NCBI GenBank assembly: GCA_904501665.1
Contig: CAJGBT010000004.1
Coordinates: forward strand, 1-34,943
Source: an uncultured Bacilli bacterium
GTDB taxonomy: Bacteria > Bacillota_I > Bacilli_A > Mycoplasmatales > Mycoplasmoidaceae
Length of the DNA: 34,943 nt
Reading direction: 5' to 3'
Shown here one piece after another: positions 7,745-20,024 of the stretch; the first letter of the stretch is position 1; each line of letters starts with the position of its first letter. The notes beneath the pieces were generated by a model that had not been told where the DNA came from, searched no databases, and worked only from the letters and a program-made list of their open reading frames with translations. The translations under genes were made by a program, and so were the position numbers.

Positions 7745-8777
7745 TTTTATCTATAAATTCCTTAGAAAGACCTAAAATATAATTTTCAATATCAAATGGT
7801 TTAAGATCATCTAACTTTTCACCTAAACCAATAAATTTAACTGGGATATTAAAAAGGTCTTTAATTGCTAAAATTATACCACCCTTTGATGAAGAATCCA
7901 TTTTAGCTAATACAATACCGGTTGGATTAGCTACTTCTTTAAATGCTTTTGCTTGATTTAGTCCTGATTGACCTGTTGTTGCATCTAAAACTAATAAAGT
8001 TTCATGTGGAGCAGTTTTATCAAATTTAGCTATTACTTGATAAATTTTATTTAATTCATTCATAAGATTTACTTTATTTTGTAATCTACCTGAGGTATCA
8101 CAAATAACTAAATCATATTTATCATTATATCCTTTTTCTAAACCTTCATAAATTACAGAAGCAGGATCTTGTCCTTCCTTTCTTGGTTTCGCTATTTCAA
8201 TTCCTAATTTTTGGGCTCATTTATCTAGTTGTTCAATTGCACCTGCTCTAAATGTATCACCAGCTACCAATAGTACCTTCTTTTTTTCTTGTACAAATTT
8301 ATATGCTATTTTTGCAATTGATGTTGTTTTGCCGACGCCATTCACACCAACTACTAAAACAACATTTGTTCTATCATTTAATAAATTAATATCAACATCA
8401 ATATCAGTATCTTGAATATAATAAATTAATAATTTATCAAAAATAATTGATGATATTAATTTAACATCATTAATATTTTGAAATTTAACTTCTTCTTTAA
8501 TTGCTTTAACAATTTTTTCAGCAGCTAAATAACCTATATCATAACCTATTAATTGTTCTTCCAAATTTTCAAATAGTTCTTCATCTATTTTGGTGTATTC
8601 ACTAACAATATTATCAATTAGTTTTGATAATCCCTTAGATGAGTTTTTCAAGCCATCATCAAATTTCTTTTTATTATCTTCCTCTTTAAAAATTCTATTT
8701 TCTTCATTTTTTTCCTTAATCTTCTTTTGTTTTTTGCGTTCTTCTAGTTTCTTTTTTAAATTTTTAAAAATATTCAT
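7728..8777 (-). CDS. ftsY: Signal recognition particle receptor FtsY
   Basis: FtsY is the membrane-docking GTPase for SRP-ribosome complexes. The gene is 349 codons with UGA as Trp at 8217-8219. The N-terminus (about 1-80) is highly charged, with Lys/Glu repeats, as in the family A domain. The G1 loop GVNGVGKTTS lies near 143-152, then GDTFRAGAIEQLDKW, DTSGR (G3) and DATTGQSGLNQA. The G4 region MDSSSKGG replaces the more usual LDGTAKGG. The ATG at 8777 is chosen over one at 8798 because GAGGAAA lies just upstream and the start then falls 1 base after the smc stop. Confidence 0.95.
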
Positions 8778-8778
8778 T

Positions 8779-11718
8779 TTATTTTTCCTCTTTAGCAAAT
8801 TTAATTGCTTTATCGATAGAAACTGAGAAAATGTTACTTATCCCTGGATTTTGCATTGTAACCCCTAATAATGTCTTACATTCCTTCATTGTTCCAGGAC
8901 GGTGAGTAATTACTAAAAATTGGGTTTGATTAGCATTTTGTCTAATAATTTGTGCAAAACGTTCAACATTGGCTATATCTAATGCTGCTTCAGCTTCATC
9001 TAAAATTACAATTGGGAAAGAAGATATTTTTAAAATAGCAAATAAAACTGCAATTGCTACTAATGTTTTTTCACCACCTGATAATAACTTTAAATTACTA
9101 ATCCGTTTTCCTGGTGGATGTGCCATTACTTCAATACCTGATTCTAAAATATTATTTGGATCTGAACATGTTACAACACAAGAACCTCCTCCAAATAAAA
9201 ATTTAAAAATATTTGGTAATTCATTATTAACATCATTTATAATTTTTGCAAATTTTGATTTAGCAGCTTTATCTAACTCTGAAATAGAAACTTTAATATT
9301 GTTGACACTATCTTCTGTTTGTTTTCTATTTTCAACAATTAAATCATATTTTTCTTGCTTTTCTGTTAATTCTTCAACCGCTTTTGGATTAATGGTGCCA
9401 AGTGCATCAATTTCTGCTCTTAATTGATTGATAATTTCCTTTGCTTGAGCTTCACTCATTGGTAACTCTTTGCTATAGTTTTCAATTGCAAATTCTAATG
9501 TCATACCATAAATTTCGTTTATTCTATTTTTAGCATTATCATATGAGTTTTGACATCTAATTAAATTTTGATTAGATTGAGCAAGAGTTGCTTTAATTCG
9601 ATCTAAAGAAATTCTAACTTCTTCTAGATTAGCTTCAGCATCTTTTAATTGTGAACTATAATTTATTTTATTGGTAGTTGCAATAGTTAAGTTTTCTTGA
9701 ATTTTTGCTTTTTTTGCTATTAAATTATTAATTTCATCTTGGATTTTATTTTCATCAATTATTTTATTGCTATCAAAAGATTTTCTAGTTAATGTTTCAT
9801 ATTCAATTAAATATTTATCATAATTTTTTTGTGAATTTTCTAAATTATTGTTAAGATTAGAAATTGCATATTTTTTTTCATTCACCTTAATATCAACTTC
9901 TGTGTGCTCTGCACTAATTTTTTCATATTCTAACTTGGTTTCTAATAATTTTGATTCAATGTTTTTAATTTCAATCTCTAATTCTTCTTTATGTTTTTCT
10001 AAATTAAATTGAGATATTATATCCCGATTTGAACCACCGGTTATTGCACCACCAGGAAAAACAACATCTCCGTCTAGGGAAATGACTTTATATAATTGAT
10101 ATGTATATTTAGAAATTCTAATAGCATCTTCAATTGTGTTGGAGATAATTACTTGACCAATTAATGCATCAATAACAACTTGCATTTTCGGATCAACATT
10201 AATTAGTTTAGAGGCTATTCCTACAAAACCTTCTAATTCTGTTAAAACATCTAAATGTTCTTGTCTCACAAATTTTGATTTAATATCTCTTAATGGTAAA
10301 AATGTAGCCGTTCCACCGTTATTTTGTTTTAAAAAATTAACAGCATTTTTAGCATTTTCTGATGTTTCAACGATAATGTTTTCTCCTGATTTTCCTAATG
10401 CTTTGGAAATCGCTACTTCATATTTTTCTTCAACATTAATAAATTTAGAAACAATATCATAAACACCTTTTAAAGCAAGCTTATTTTCTAATACTGTTCT
10501 TACTCCAAAAGATTGGTTATTATTTCTTTCTATTTGTTCAGAAATGATTCTTAATCTTGTTGCTTTTTCAGTAAATAAAATATTTAAATGATTAATTTCT
10601 TCATATGCTTTATTTTTCTTTAAAGCTAAATCATTAATAACGCCTTCGAAAACTTCAACTTGATTTTTAAGTTCATTAATTCTTTCAGTTAAAGAACTAA
10701 TGTCTTTTTTATGAGAAACAATTAATTGTTCATATGCTTTTATTTTATCTTCTTCATTAGATGAATTAATACCATCTAATAATTTAGAGTTAAAAATTGC
10801 TTGTTTTTTTTCTAAAGTAGCAATTTGTTCATTGATTTGAAATAAGGCTTCATTGCTTTTAGTTACATCTAAATCTGCTTCATTTAATCTAGATTTGATA
10901 AAATCTAATTTTTGTTTCAATTCATTCTCTAAAGGTTGTTTCAATCTAGATTCATTTTCATTCATTTTAATTTCTTCTTCTGTTTTAGTTTTAACAACAT
11001 TAAAATGTGAAATATCTCTTACTAAAATAGAAATTTCTAAATCTTTTAATTTATCAAATTTTTCCTTTCAAATCTTAGCATTTTCAGCTTGTTTTACTAA
11101 CTTCTTTAAATCTCTTTCTAATTCTTTTTCTAGGGCAACAATAGTAGTTAATGATTGTTCAGCTTTTTCTAAGTGTCTTAATGATTCAGCTTTTTGAATG
11201 GAATACATACCAATACCTGCTGCTTCCTCAAACATTTTCCTTCTTGCTTCTGGTTTAGCTTCTGAAAAACTATTAACTGTTCCTTGTGAGATAATTCCTA
11301 ATGAACCTTTTGATAAACCAGTATCAGTAAAAATTAATTGGATATCCTTTAATCTTGCTGGTTCATTGTTAATAAAATATTCATTATTACCAGAATCTCT
11401 AAATAATTTTCTTGTAATTGATATTTCATCTTTATCATAGTGTAAGAATTTATTTGAATTATCAAATGTTAAAGTTACTTGTGCGAAATTAGATTCAGGC
11501 CTAACTGATGAACCTTTAAAGATAAGGTCTAATTTATTACTACCTCTCATGTCTTTAACTGATTGTTCACCAAGCACTCATTTAAAAGCATCAACTATAT
11601 TTGATTTCCCAGCTCCATTTGGACCAACAATCCCAGTCATTTCATCAACAAAATCTATTTTAATTTCATCAGCAAATGATTTAAAACCATATGCATAAAA
11701 CTTCTTTAAAAACAACAC
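8779..11718 (-). CDS. smc: Chromosome segregation ATPase SMC (P115-like)
   Basis: SMC dimers organise and separate the chromosome. The 979-residue ORF includes a UGA read as Trp at 11068-11070. The head motif GPNGAGKSN lies at 32-40. Long coiled coils flank a hinge near 410-570, with NAVNFLKQNNGGTATFLPL and GDVVFPGGAITGGS. The C-terminal head has LLSGGEKTL near 880 and Walker B VILDEAEAALD around Asp907-Glu908. No in-frame ATG precedes the Walker A motif, so the start is GTG 11718 (or TTG 11715), one base after the rnc stop, with AGGAAAGGAA as ribosome-binding site. The mycoplasma homologue is often called P115. Partner scpA/scpB genes are not in the window. Confidence 0.95.
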
Positions 11719-11719
11719 A

Positions 11720-12418
11720 TTAATTCCTTTCCTTTGAAAAATTCTTTTCTAGTGCTTGTTTGGCTGCTAATTTATCAGCTGATTTGAAATCAGTTGCTTG
11801 TCCTTCACCGAATAATAATTTATTTCCATTTGCATCCACACAATATAGTTTAGTATATTTCTGCTTTCCTTTATCAAAATGTTCATAAATTGGCTTAAAA
11901 ATATTTGATGCTTGAATTTCTTCTTGAAACCTAGTTTTGTAATCCTTTGAGACATCAATCTCATTTGTTTCATAACTTTTAATAATGGTTTTATTTAATA
12001 TTTGAGAAACTTTTTTTATTCCTTGATCTTGAGCAATCGCTCCAATAAATGCTTCAAAAACATCTTCACAAATTCTTTCAGAAATAATGTTACCTTTACC
12101 TGTTAATATCAATTTATCTAAATTAATTTGTTTACAAGCAGTAGCTAATGTTTCTTTTTTAACTACATTTGATTTAATAGTGGACATATTACCTACATCC
12201 ATTCCTGGTTTTTTCCCATATAAATAATTTACAATAATTCATTGAATTGCAGCATCTCCTAAAAATTCCAATCTTTCATAACTATATTTTAATCCATTTT
12301 CATTTGCATATGAAGGGTGAGTCATTGCCTCCATATATATGCTAAAAGACTTAGGATTACTGATTCCAAATTTTTTTAAAATTTTTAACAAATTATCTCT
12401 TCACTCTTTTTGATTCAT
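11720..12418 (-). CDS. rnc: Ribonuclease III
   Basis: RNase III cuts double-stranded RNA, including rRNA precursors. The 232-residue protein has the family box ERLEFLGDAAIQ near residue 45 (usual ERLEFLGDSVL) and the second acidic set ERICEDVFEAFIGA, so all four metal-binding acidic positions appear present. A C-terminal dsRNA-binding domain spans about 150-228, with KYTKLYCVDANGNKLLFGEG and KSADKLAAKQALEKN. Two UGA Trp codons lie before residue 72. The ATG at 12418 overlaps plsX by 26 bases and has AAAGGAA upstream. The plsX-rnc-smc-ftsY order is well known in Firmicutes. Confidence 0.95.
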
Positions 12419-13388
12419 TAGCAATTTCCTTTTTAATCTTATCAATAATTTTAAATTCTATTGATTCTTTCAACATTCTTAAAGAACTAAAAAATTGTTT
12501 ATAATCAGCTGATCCATGTGTTTTAACTGCAATATTATTAACTCCTGCGACAAAAGCTCCTGCATTATTTTTATAATCAAATTTCTTTTTAACTTTTAAT
12601 AAATAAGACATAATAAAAGGAAATAAAATTCAATGTAATGGTTTTTTATAATAATTTAACATATCGTTAAAAATTATTTTTGATGTTCCTTCTAATGATT
12701 TCAAACAAATGTTGCCAGCATAACCATCAGTTACAATCACATCAGTTAACCCCATTAAAATATTTTTGGGTTCAACATATCCTTGAAAATTAATATTTTT
12801 ATTTGCTTTTAATCTATCATAAGCTAAATGATGATATTCATAACCTTTATGATGTTCCTCACCTATATTCAAAATAGAAACTTTTGGATTATCAATGCCA
12901 CGACACTTTGCAAATAAGTTCCCTATAATAGCAAACATATAAAGGTCATAATCATCACAATTAATTGATGCACCAACATCAAGAATATTAAATCCTTTAC
13001 CAGAAAATGTTGGAACATATGGTATAAAAGCTAATTTATTTACACCTGGTATTAAACCAAAATTTTGATAACACAAAAAAGCAAAAATACTAGAATTGCC
13101 TGCTGATAAAACTCCATCAGCTTTTTTTTGTTTAACTAAATCAATTGCTTTAAACATTGAACTATCTTTTTTTGTTCTTAAAATAGTAATAGCATCATTT
13201 TGTACAATCTCATCATTTGCATTAATGATGGAAATATTTGCTGGATCAAATTTTATAGATTTAATTTTATCTTCATTACCAACAAGAATAATCTGAATAT
13301 TTTTGTTTTGCTTTACAAAGTCTTGACAAGCTAATATTGCTTCTTCTAAGCTATTTTCAAATCCCATTACATCAACTGCTAATATCAT
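12393..13388 (-). CDS. plsX: Phosphate acyltransferase PlsX
   Basis: PlsX makes acyl-phosphate from acyl-ACP for the first step of phospholipid synthesis with PlsY. The 331-residue ORF contains UGA as Trp at 12630-12632. Family marks are MILAVDVMGFEN at the N-terminus (usual AVDAMGGD), ADGVLSAGNS near 95, GFNILDVGAS near 135, SILNIGEEHHKG near 170 and VTDGYAGNICLKS near 225. The family's second Gly in DxMGG is Phe here, a small deviation. An extended -10 lies 25 bases before the ATG, so plsX probably starts the transcript. Confidence 0.93.
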
Positions 13389-13412
13389 AAATTGTTTTAT
13401 AATTTAGATTAA

Positions 13413-13421
13413 ATTATAACA
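13413..13421 (-). promoter_or_regulatory. Extended -10 promoter of plsX
   Basis: TGTTATAAT on the minus strand, 25 bases before the plsX ATG, has the same form as the one before the ecf cluster. No clear -35 is seen. The 74-base gap to uvrB also contains AATAATTATT-type inverted repeats that may act as a weak uvrB terminator. Confidence 0.5.
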
Positions 13422-13462
13422 TTTTGAAAAATAATAATTATTATTAAAATTTAAATTTTATA

Positions 13463-15424
13463 TTATTTATTTTTTTCTTTTAAAGCACTCATTTCAAGAA
13501 TTTGATCCCTTAGTTCAGCTGCTAATTCATATTCTTGATTTTTAGCTGCCTCTAACATCATTTTTTTAAGTTTCTGGATAGAAATTGATTTATTGATTTT
13601 CTTATTCTCATTAATATTAAAATCAGTTAAATCATTATGAATTTCTTTTATGATAGTTTTTGGAGTAATGCCGTGCTTTTGGTTATATTCCATTTGAATT
13701 TTTCTTCTTCTAGCACTTTCATCAATCGCTTCTTGCATTTCTTTTGTTATCTTGTCAGCATACATTATAATATGACCGTTTTCATTTCTGGCTGCTCTAC
13801 CAATAATTTGAATTAATGATTTTGTGCTTCTAAAAAATCCTGGTTTATCAGCATCAAAAATACAAACTAATGAAACTTCTGGAACATCTATACCTTCACG
13901 TAATAAATTAATACCAACAATTGCTTCATATTTTCCCTTTCTTAAATCATTAATTATTTTTAACCGTTCAAGTGTTTTTAATTCATTATGAAGATAAGCT
14001 ACTTTAATGTCACGAGAATTTAATAACTCTGATAATTCTTCCGCCATCCTTATGGTCATAACTGAAATAAAAGTCTTTTCATTTTTATTTCTTTGAATAT
14101 ATAGTTCATTAATTAGATCGTCAATTTGATTTTTAGTACTCTTAACTATAATTGTAGGGTCTAACAAACCAGTGGGTCTTACAATCTGTTCTACAATACA
14201 ATGGTTTGTATTTTCAATTTCTCACTCACTTGGCGTGGCTGAGACATAAATAACTTTATCCATCTTAGCAGTAAATTCTTTGAAATTTAGTGGACGATTA
14301 TCTAGTGCTGAAGGTAATCTAAACCCATAATCTACCAATGATTGTTTTCTACTTTGATCGTTGTTGTACATCCCTCTTACTTGTGGTATAGACATATGTG
14401 ACTCATCAACTACTAATAATCATCCATCCTTATGAGTGTTAAAAAAATCAAAAATTGTATAAGGTGTCTGACCAGGAGCTCTTAATTCTAAATGTCGGGC
14501 ATAATTTTCGATACCATTACAATACCCAAATTCTTTCATAGATTCCAAGTCGCTTTTCACTCTTTGTTCAATTCTTTGTGCTTCTAGTAATTTTTCATGA
14601 TTTTTAAAAAACTTTACTCGTTCTACCATTTCATCATAAATTCTTTTAAATGATTCTTCGCGGTTTTCACTATTTAAAACATATTCATTAGCAGGCGGAA
14701 TTACAATGTAATTAATTTTTTCAATTTGTTTACCTGTTAAAGAATCAACTTTACTTATCTTCTCAATTTCTTCATCAAAAAAAGAAATTCTAATTATGTA
14801 TTCATCATTAAATCCAAATGCAATTTCTAATACATCGCCATTAAAACGAAAGGTTCCAGGTTTAAGATTTATATTATTGTATTGATAATTCAATTTAATT
14901 AAATGTAACTTTAATTCATGGAAATTGATTTTTTGATTGACTTTTAACAATAAATTTAAATCAAAAAAATCACGGGGTGAAGCACTAGCATAAATTGCTG
15001 CAACTGATGCAACAACAATTACATCATCATATTGAGATAATGAGTTCAATGTTGAAAGTCTCATCATTTCAATATCTTGATTTGTTTTAGCTGTTTTTTC
15101 AATGTAGGTATCTGACTTAGGTAAATATGCTTCTGGTTGATAAAAATCAAAATAAGAAACAAAATACTCAACATGATTATTAGGAAAAAGTGATTTTAAT
15201 TCTTGATATAATTGACCAGCTAAAGTTTTATTATGAGCTAAAACTAATGTTGGTTGTTGAATTTTGGCAATAACATTAGCAATTGTAAATGTTTTACCTG
15301 TTCCAGTTGCGCCAAGTAAAACTTGTTGATTAGTAGTCTTAAAATTTTTAACTAACGTCTCAATAGTTTTAGGTTGATCGCCCTTTGGTACATTAGCAGA
15401 AACAAGACTAAAAATTTTAGACAT
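13463..15424 (-). CDS. uvrB: Excinuclease ABC subunit B
   Basis: UvrB is the helicase-like damage-verification subunit of nucleotide excision repair. The 653-residue length is normal. Walker A GATGTGKTF lies near 37-45, the DNA-gripping beta-hairpin YFDFYQPEAYLPKSDTYIEK near 90-110, and the helicase motifs DESH, SATP and the final QIIGRAARN follow. A UVR domain (KMMLEAAKNQEYELAAELRDQI) closes the protein; it contacts UvrC. UGA Trp codons lie at the boundary near 14168-14420. It begins 2 bases after the secA stop, so it is co-transcribed. uvrA and uvrC are not in the window. Confidence 0.96.
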
Positions 15425-15426
15425 TA

Positions 15427-18400
15427 TTATTTTTTATAAATTTCAGCAATTGTTTTTTGTTTAGTATCATTCTTATTAACAGAATTTAAATAACCAAAAG
15501 AAGCAATTTTTGGTTTTTTAATATTTGGATCTCTTGCTGGAATTGTTTTTGGTATTACTTTGTTTTCATTTGGTTTATTATTAGGAGTAACTCACTTTAA
15601 TTGTTGTTGAGGTCTATTACTATATGCAGGTTGAGCTACTTGTTGTGGTTGGTTATTATAAACAGGTTGATAAGTTTCTTCACTAGGATGTAAAGCGTAA
15701 CCATTATTGATTTGTTGTTGGTTGTAATATGGATTATTTTCTAATTGGTTAAAATAATTAATTGTTTGAGGGATTGCTTCATCTAATAAATCTTGACTAT
15801 TTGCTTGTCTAGAATTAGTAATTTTTTGTAATTCTTCCTCTACTCTTTTCTTTATTTCTTCTTCAATTTTAAGTTTATTATATTTATCGTCTAATTCTTT
15901 GCACTTTGCTAATTGCTCTTTTTTGTAATCTTCTTGTTCTTTAATAGTATCTAACAATCTTTGATGAATATCTTTTAGTTCAGAATTTTCTTGTTTTAAA
16001 ATATTTTGAAATTGCATTTCTTGGTTAATTTGTTTGTTTAAGAAATTGCTACTCATATCATTAATTTGTTTTTTCAAACTATATATTTCTTTAGTTAATT
16101 CTTCTCGAACTATTTTTAACTTATTTAGTTCTAATGAATTGTTTTGGTTTTGAAAAAAATCATCATTTAATGATATAGTTTGTTGTCCTAAATTATCATT
16201 ATTATTAAAATCATTTACAGTATTTTGTTTAAAAGTATTTGTTTGAATTGGTGGTGGGGGAGGAGGTGGAGGTGGAGCAAATTTAACATTATTATTTTTT
16301 GGTTCATCTGCATTAAGATTTTTTTCTAATTCTTTCACATCTAAAGCTACTTCTGGTTTAATATCATTATTAACAACATTTAAAACTTGATTCATAAAAT
16401 CATTTTGGTCGTTTGATAAATCAGTTTTATCTTCACTTAAAGTTGATTTTTTAAAAATTTCTTCAAGTTCTGGTTTTTTAACTCTGTTATTTTCAGAAGT
16501 ATTATTCATTTTTGTCAAAATTTCATCAACAACATCATTAATTTTATCTAAATTATTAGTATTATTTTTTTCCATAACATTATTTATTTTATCATATTCT
16601 TTATTAATAGCATTATTTGATAATGTTAAATTCTCAAAATTAGTATTTATTGTTTTCTTTAAATCATTATTTATAGATAAATTAATTGGAGTTGCATTTT
16701 CATTGATATTATAGTTGGGTACTTGTGTAGTTGCTGATAAAATTTTACTAACACATTCATTTGCAATATCAATAGTGATGTTAAAAAATAAAAAGTCTGA
16801 GTCTTCTATATAAATATTAAGTGGTGATTTTTGTTCAAAACTTCTTAAAGAAACACTATCTCTTAATTTTTGATTTAAATCTAGAAATCTAGTTCAATTT
16901 TTATCCATTGCTTCAATTGCAATTTTTCTTCATAAAAAATTAGCTTGTTCTTTTCCTATAGCTTTGTATCTATTAAAAATTTGTAATTTTAATTCATTTG
17001 AAACTTTAGTAAAAATTTCATTTGTCGTTTTCTTTTTATAAAAATCGTGATCAAAATCAATTCATACACCACATTTTTTATGAATATCTTTAACCAACTC
17101 AACTGTATTTACCATATCAATATTCTCTTTGTGACGATTAAGAGTAATTAATGTCTCTACTATCCTTGGAACCATTCTAAATATAATTTCAATGATGTTA
17201 TTAGATAACAAAATAGAGTCTCTTTGTTTATAAAAAAGTTCTCTTTGTTCACTAAGTACATAGTCATAATCAATTAAATTTTTTCGAATATCAAAGTTCA
17301 TGTTTTCTACTTTTTTTTGAGTTCTAGTTAACATTTTAGAAAAGAACTTTAAATCAATTACTTCTTCTCCTAATTTATATTGGGCTTTATCAAATAAATC
17401 AGTTGCAAAACGTTTAAATAATAAATCTTGTAGAGAAATAAAGAAACGTGATTCACCAGGATCGCCTTGTCTACCTGAACGACCTCTTAATTGATTATCA
17501 ATCCGTCTTGATTCATTTCTTTCTGTACCTAATACATATAGGCCACCAAGTTCAGCAACACCAGGACCTAATTTAATATCAGTACCACGACCAGCCATAT
17601 TTGTGGCAATTGTTACAGCATATTTTTGTCCAGCACGTGAAATAATTTCAGCTTCTTTAGCATTATTTTTAGCATTTAATACTTCATGCTTAATTCCAAT
17701 CTTTTCTAACATCTTATGAAGTAATTCTGAATCTTCAACAGAAACTGTACCAACTAGTATAGGCTGACCAATAGAATTTCTTTTCTTTATATCAGCAACT
17801 ACATATTTTCATTTTAATTGTTTTGTAGCAAAAACATAATCTGGATGATCAATTCTTTGTTTAGGTTTATTTGTTGGAATATTCACAACAGTCATATTGT
17901 AAATATTTAAAATTTCATTTTTTTCTGTTAGAGCAGTTCCGGAAACACCGGCTAGTTTTTTATACATTCTAAAAAATGTTTGATAAGTTACTATTGCAAC
18001 AGTCACATTTTCTGGTTCAATTTCAACATTTTCTTTTGCTTGAATAGCTTGGTGCAATCCAGCGGAATATGTTCTTCCTTCCATAACTCTACCTGTAAAA
18101 GCATCAACTAAAGCAATTTCATCTATATTTTTTTGATGGTTGTGTTTAATAATATATTCTCTACCTAATTCCATCATATAATTAGCTCTTAAAGCATTCA
18201 TAACTCTATGAACTATTTCACTATTTTCAACATCATATAAATTACTAACATTGAAAAACTTTTCAGCTTTCTTGATTCCAATATCATTTAAATTAATTGA
18301 TTGTGACTCTAAATCAATAACATATTCAGATGGGTGTAAATTTTTAACAAATGCATCAGCTTCTTTATAAAGTGACAAATCACTATTTGGACTTCCAGCA

Positions 18401-19116
18401 ATAATTAATGGTGTTCGTGCCTCGTCAATTAAAACTGAATCGGCTTCATCAACAATAGCAAAGTTTAGAGATCTTTGCATTTTTTCTTCATAATTTTGCA
18501 CCATATTATCTCTTAGATAATCAAAACCTAATTCAGAGTTAGAAACATATGTAATGTCACAGTTATACATTTCTTTTTTTTGGTTTGGCATCATTGAAGC
18601 TTTTATAAAGCCCACTGATATTCCTAATTTAGATAATGCTGCTTTAGAGAACTCTGCATCACGTTCAACTAAATATTCATTAACAGTAACAATGTGTACT
18701 CCTTTTTTTGTTAATGCATTAACATAAGATACTAGAAGTAGTACAAGTGTTTTACCTTCACCAGTTGCCATTTCAGCAAAATCACCAAAATGAGTAACAA
18801 TAGCTCCAATTAATTGTGTTCGAAAGGCTTTTAATCCATGAACACGAAAAATCATTTCTCTTGCTATTGCTAATCCATCAACTAAGTAATTATCAACATT
18901 TTTGTTATTTTCTTTAATATCATCCATCATTCGATATGATAAGTTAGTTAATTCTTTATCAGAAAGTTTGGAATATTTTTCCTCTTTAGATAAAACAAGA
19001 TCTGCAATATCACATGCATTGTCTAACACCCTTTGTCTTGGGGAAATTTTTTTAAATGTATTTTTGATATTTTCTAATCGATTAGAGTTTTTAACTTTTT
19101 TAATATTTTCAAACAT
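15427..19116 (-). CDS. secA: SecA translocase with long C-terminal extension
   Basis: SecA is the ATPase motor that drives preproteins through SecYEG. The core, about residues 1-790, has TGEGKT near 115, DEADSVLIDEARTP near 210, GRGTDIKLG, RGRSGRQGD and the scaffold region AIEAMDKNWTRFLDLNQKLRD. I followed the frame codon by codon from 17064 to 16573 and found only UGA as a stop-like codon. It is therefore continuous to the TAA at 15427. The extra about 435 residues are Asn/Gln-rich, hold nine consecutive prolines (about residue 946), a coiled coil at about 990-1100 and a Gln/Tyr/Asn-rich end. The zinc-binding tail of many SecAs is absent. ATG 19116 is preferred over TTG 19122. Confidence 0.9.
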
Positions 19117-19126
19117 AATCAAAATA

Positions 19127-19132
19127 ATTATA
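19127..19132 (-). promoter_or_regulatory. -10 element before secA
   Basis: TATAAT on the minus strand lies 10 bases before ATG 19116, with no Shine-Dalgarno between them. A promoter here would give a leaderless or almost leaderless secA message. The -35 region (near 19150-19155, GATTAA-like) is poor. Confidence 0.35.
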
Positions 19133-19167
19133 TAAAAATAAATATTTAGTTAATCATATTTATACAT

Positions 19168-19965
19168 TTATAAATTGTTATAGCAATTTTTTATTTCTTC
19201 TAATATTTCTTCATCAGTATATTGAATGTATCTTGATGTTGTATTAATATTGCTATGTCCTAGTGTTTTTCTAACTATTTCTAAATTTATATTTTTTTTA
19301 ATTAAATTGGTAGCATAACTTCTTCTTAGACTATGTGGAGATAACTTAATGTTTAAATTATGCATTGATATATTTTTAATAATATTGTTAACTTGTTTAT
19401 AGGATAATAATTTTCCTCTTTTGTTAATAGGGATTTTTTTATTTTTTCAATTATTTAATAAATGTAGCAAATAATCATTAATATAAACTAATCTTGTTTT
19501 TTTACCTTTTCCATAAATTAATAAGCGTTGATTACTAATTAATTTAATATTTATTTCAAATAATTCACTAACCCTTATGCCTGTAAAAAACATGAAGCAA
19601 AATATTAATCAATTCCTTTGTTGATAGAAATTATTAATACAAATTTTATTTTTCATGTTTTCAAAGTTATTTAATGATAATACTTTTTGAAGAGTTATCT
19701 CTTGTTTTGGTAATTTAATGTCTCTACATTCATTTAAAAGCTTTCATCTTTTTTCAAATTTAAAAATTGATAAAATGCTATGATACATTAAATTAACTGA
19801 GGCAGGTTTATGATTAACCTCATATAATTTGATAAATTTTACAAAATTGCTTTTAGTTGGATTGTTGTTTTTCAAAAAAGCTTTTCAAATTCCATAATTC
19901 TTATAATAAACATTTATTGTGTTTGTTGATAAATTTTTGTTTTTTAAATAGGTTTTATATTTCAT
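19168..19965 (-). CDS. Tyrosine recombinase, XerC/XerD type
   Basis: A 265-residue site-specific recombinase, read with UGA as Trp. The N-terminal part (1-95) is the core-binding domain with STNTINVYYKNY-type helices. The catalytic domain has all expected residues: Arg131 in FTGIRVSEL, Lys153/155 in YGKGKKTR, His211-x-x-Arg214 in SPHSLRRSYATN, His237 in TLGHSNINTTSRY and the nucleophile Tyr246. AAGGAGAG lies just before the ATG. It sits between pepP and secA. It could be the chromosome-dimer-resolving Xer or a dedicated DNA-inversion enzyme of the kind mycoplasmas use for surface variation. Sequence alone does not decide, and I see no clear inversion sites beside it. Confidence 0.88.
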
Positions 19966-20024
19966 TTTTCTCTCCTTATATATAACTAAGTCAAGAAAAA
20001 TTTTAATTTTTGCAAATTTTTAAA

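Noticed and set aside
8969..11440. Plus-strand ORFs within smc
   Set aside because: They are antisense shadows; smc on the minus strand has continuous family motifs.
11767..11973. Minus-strand ORF in a second frame within rnc
   Set aside because: It lies in another frame of the dsRNA-binding domain of RNase III and has no support.
15592..16575. A separate gene starting at ATG 16575
   Set aside because: The frame is open upstream into secA with no UAA or UAG, and no Shine-Dalgarno was noted before this ATG. It is treated as the SecA tail. An internal start cannot be excluded.
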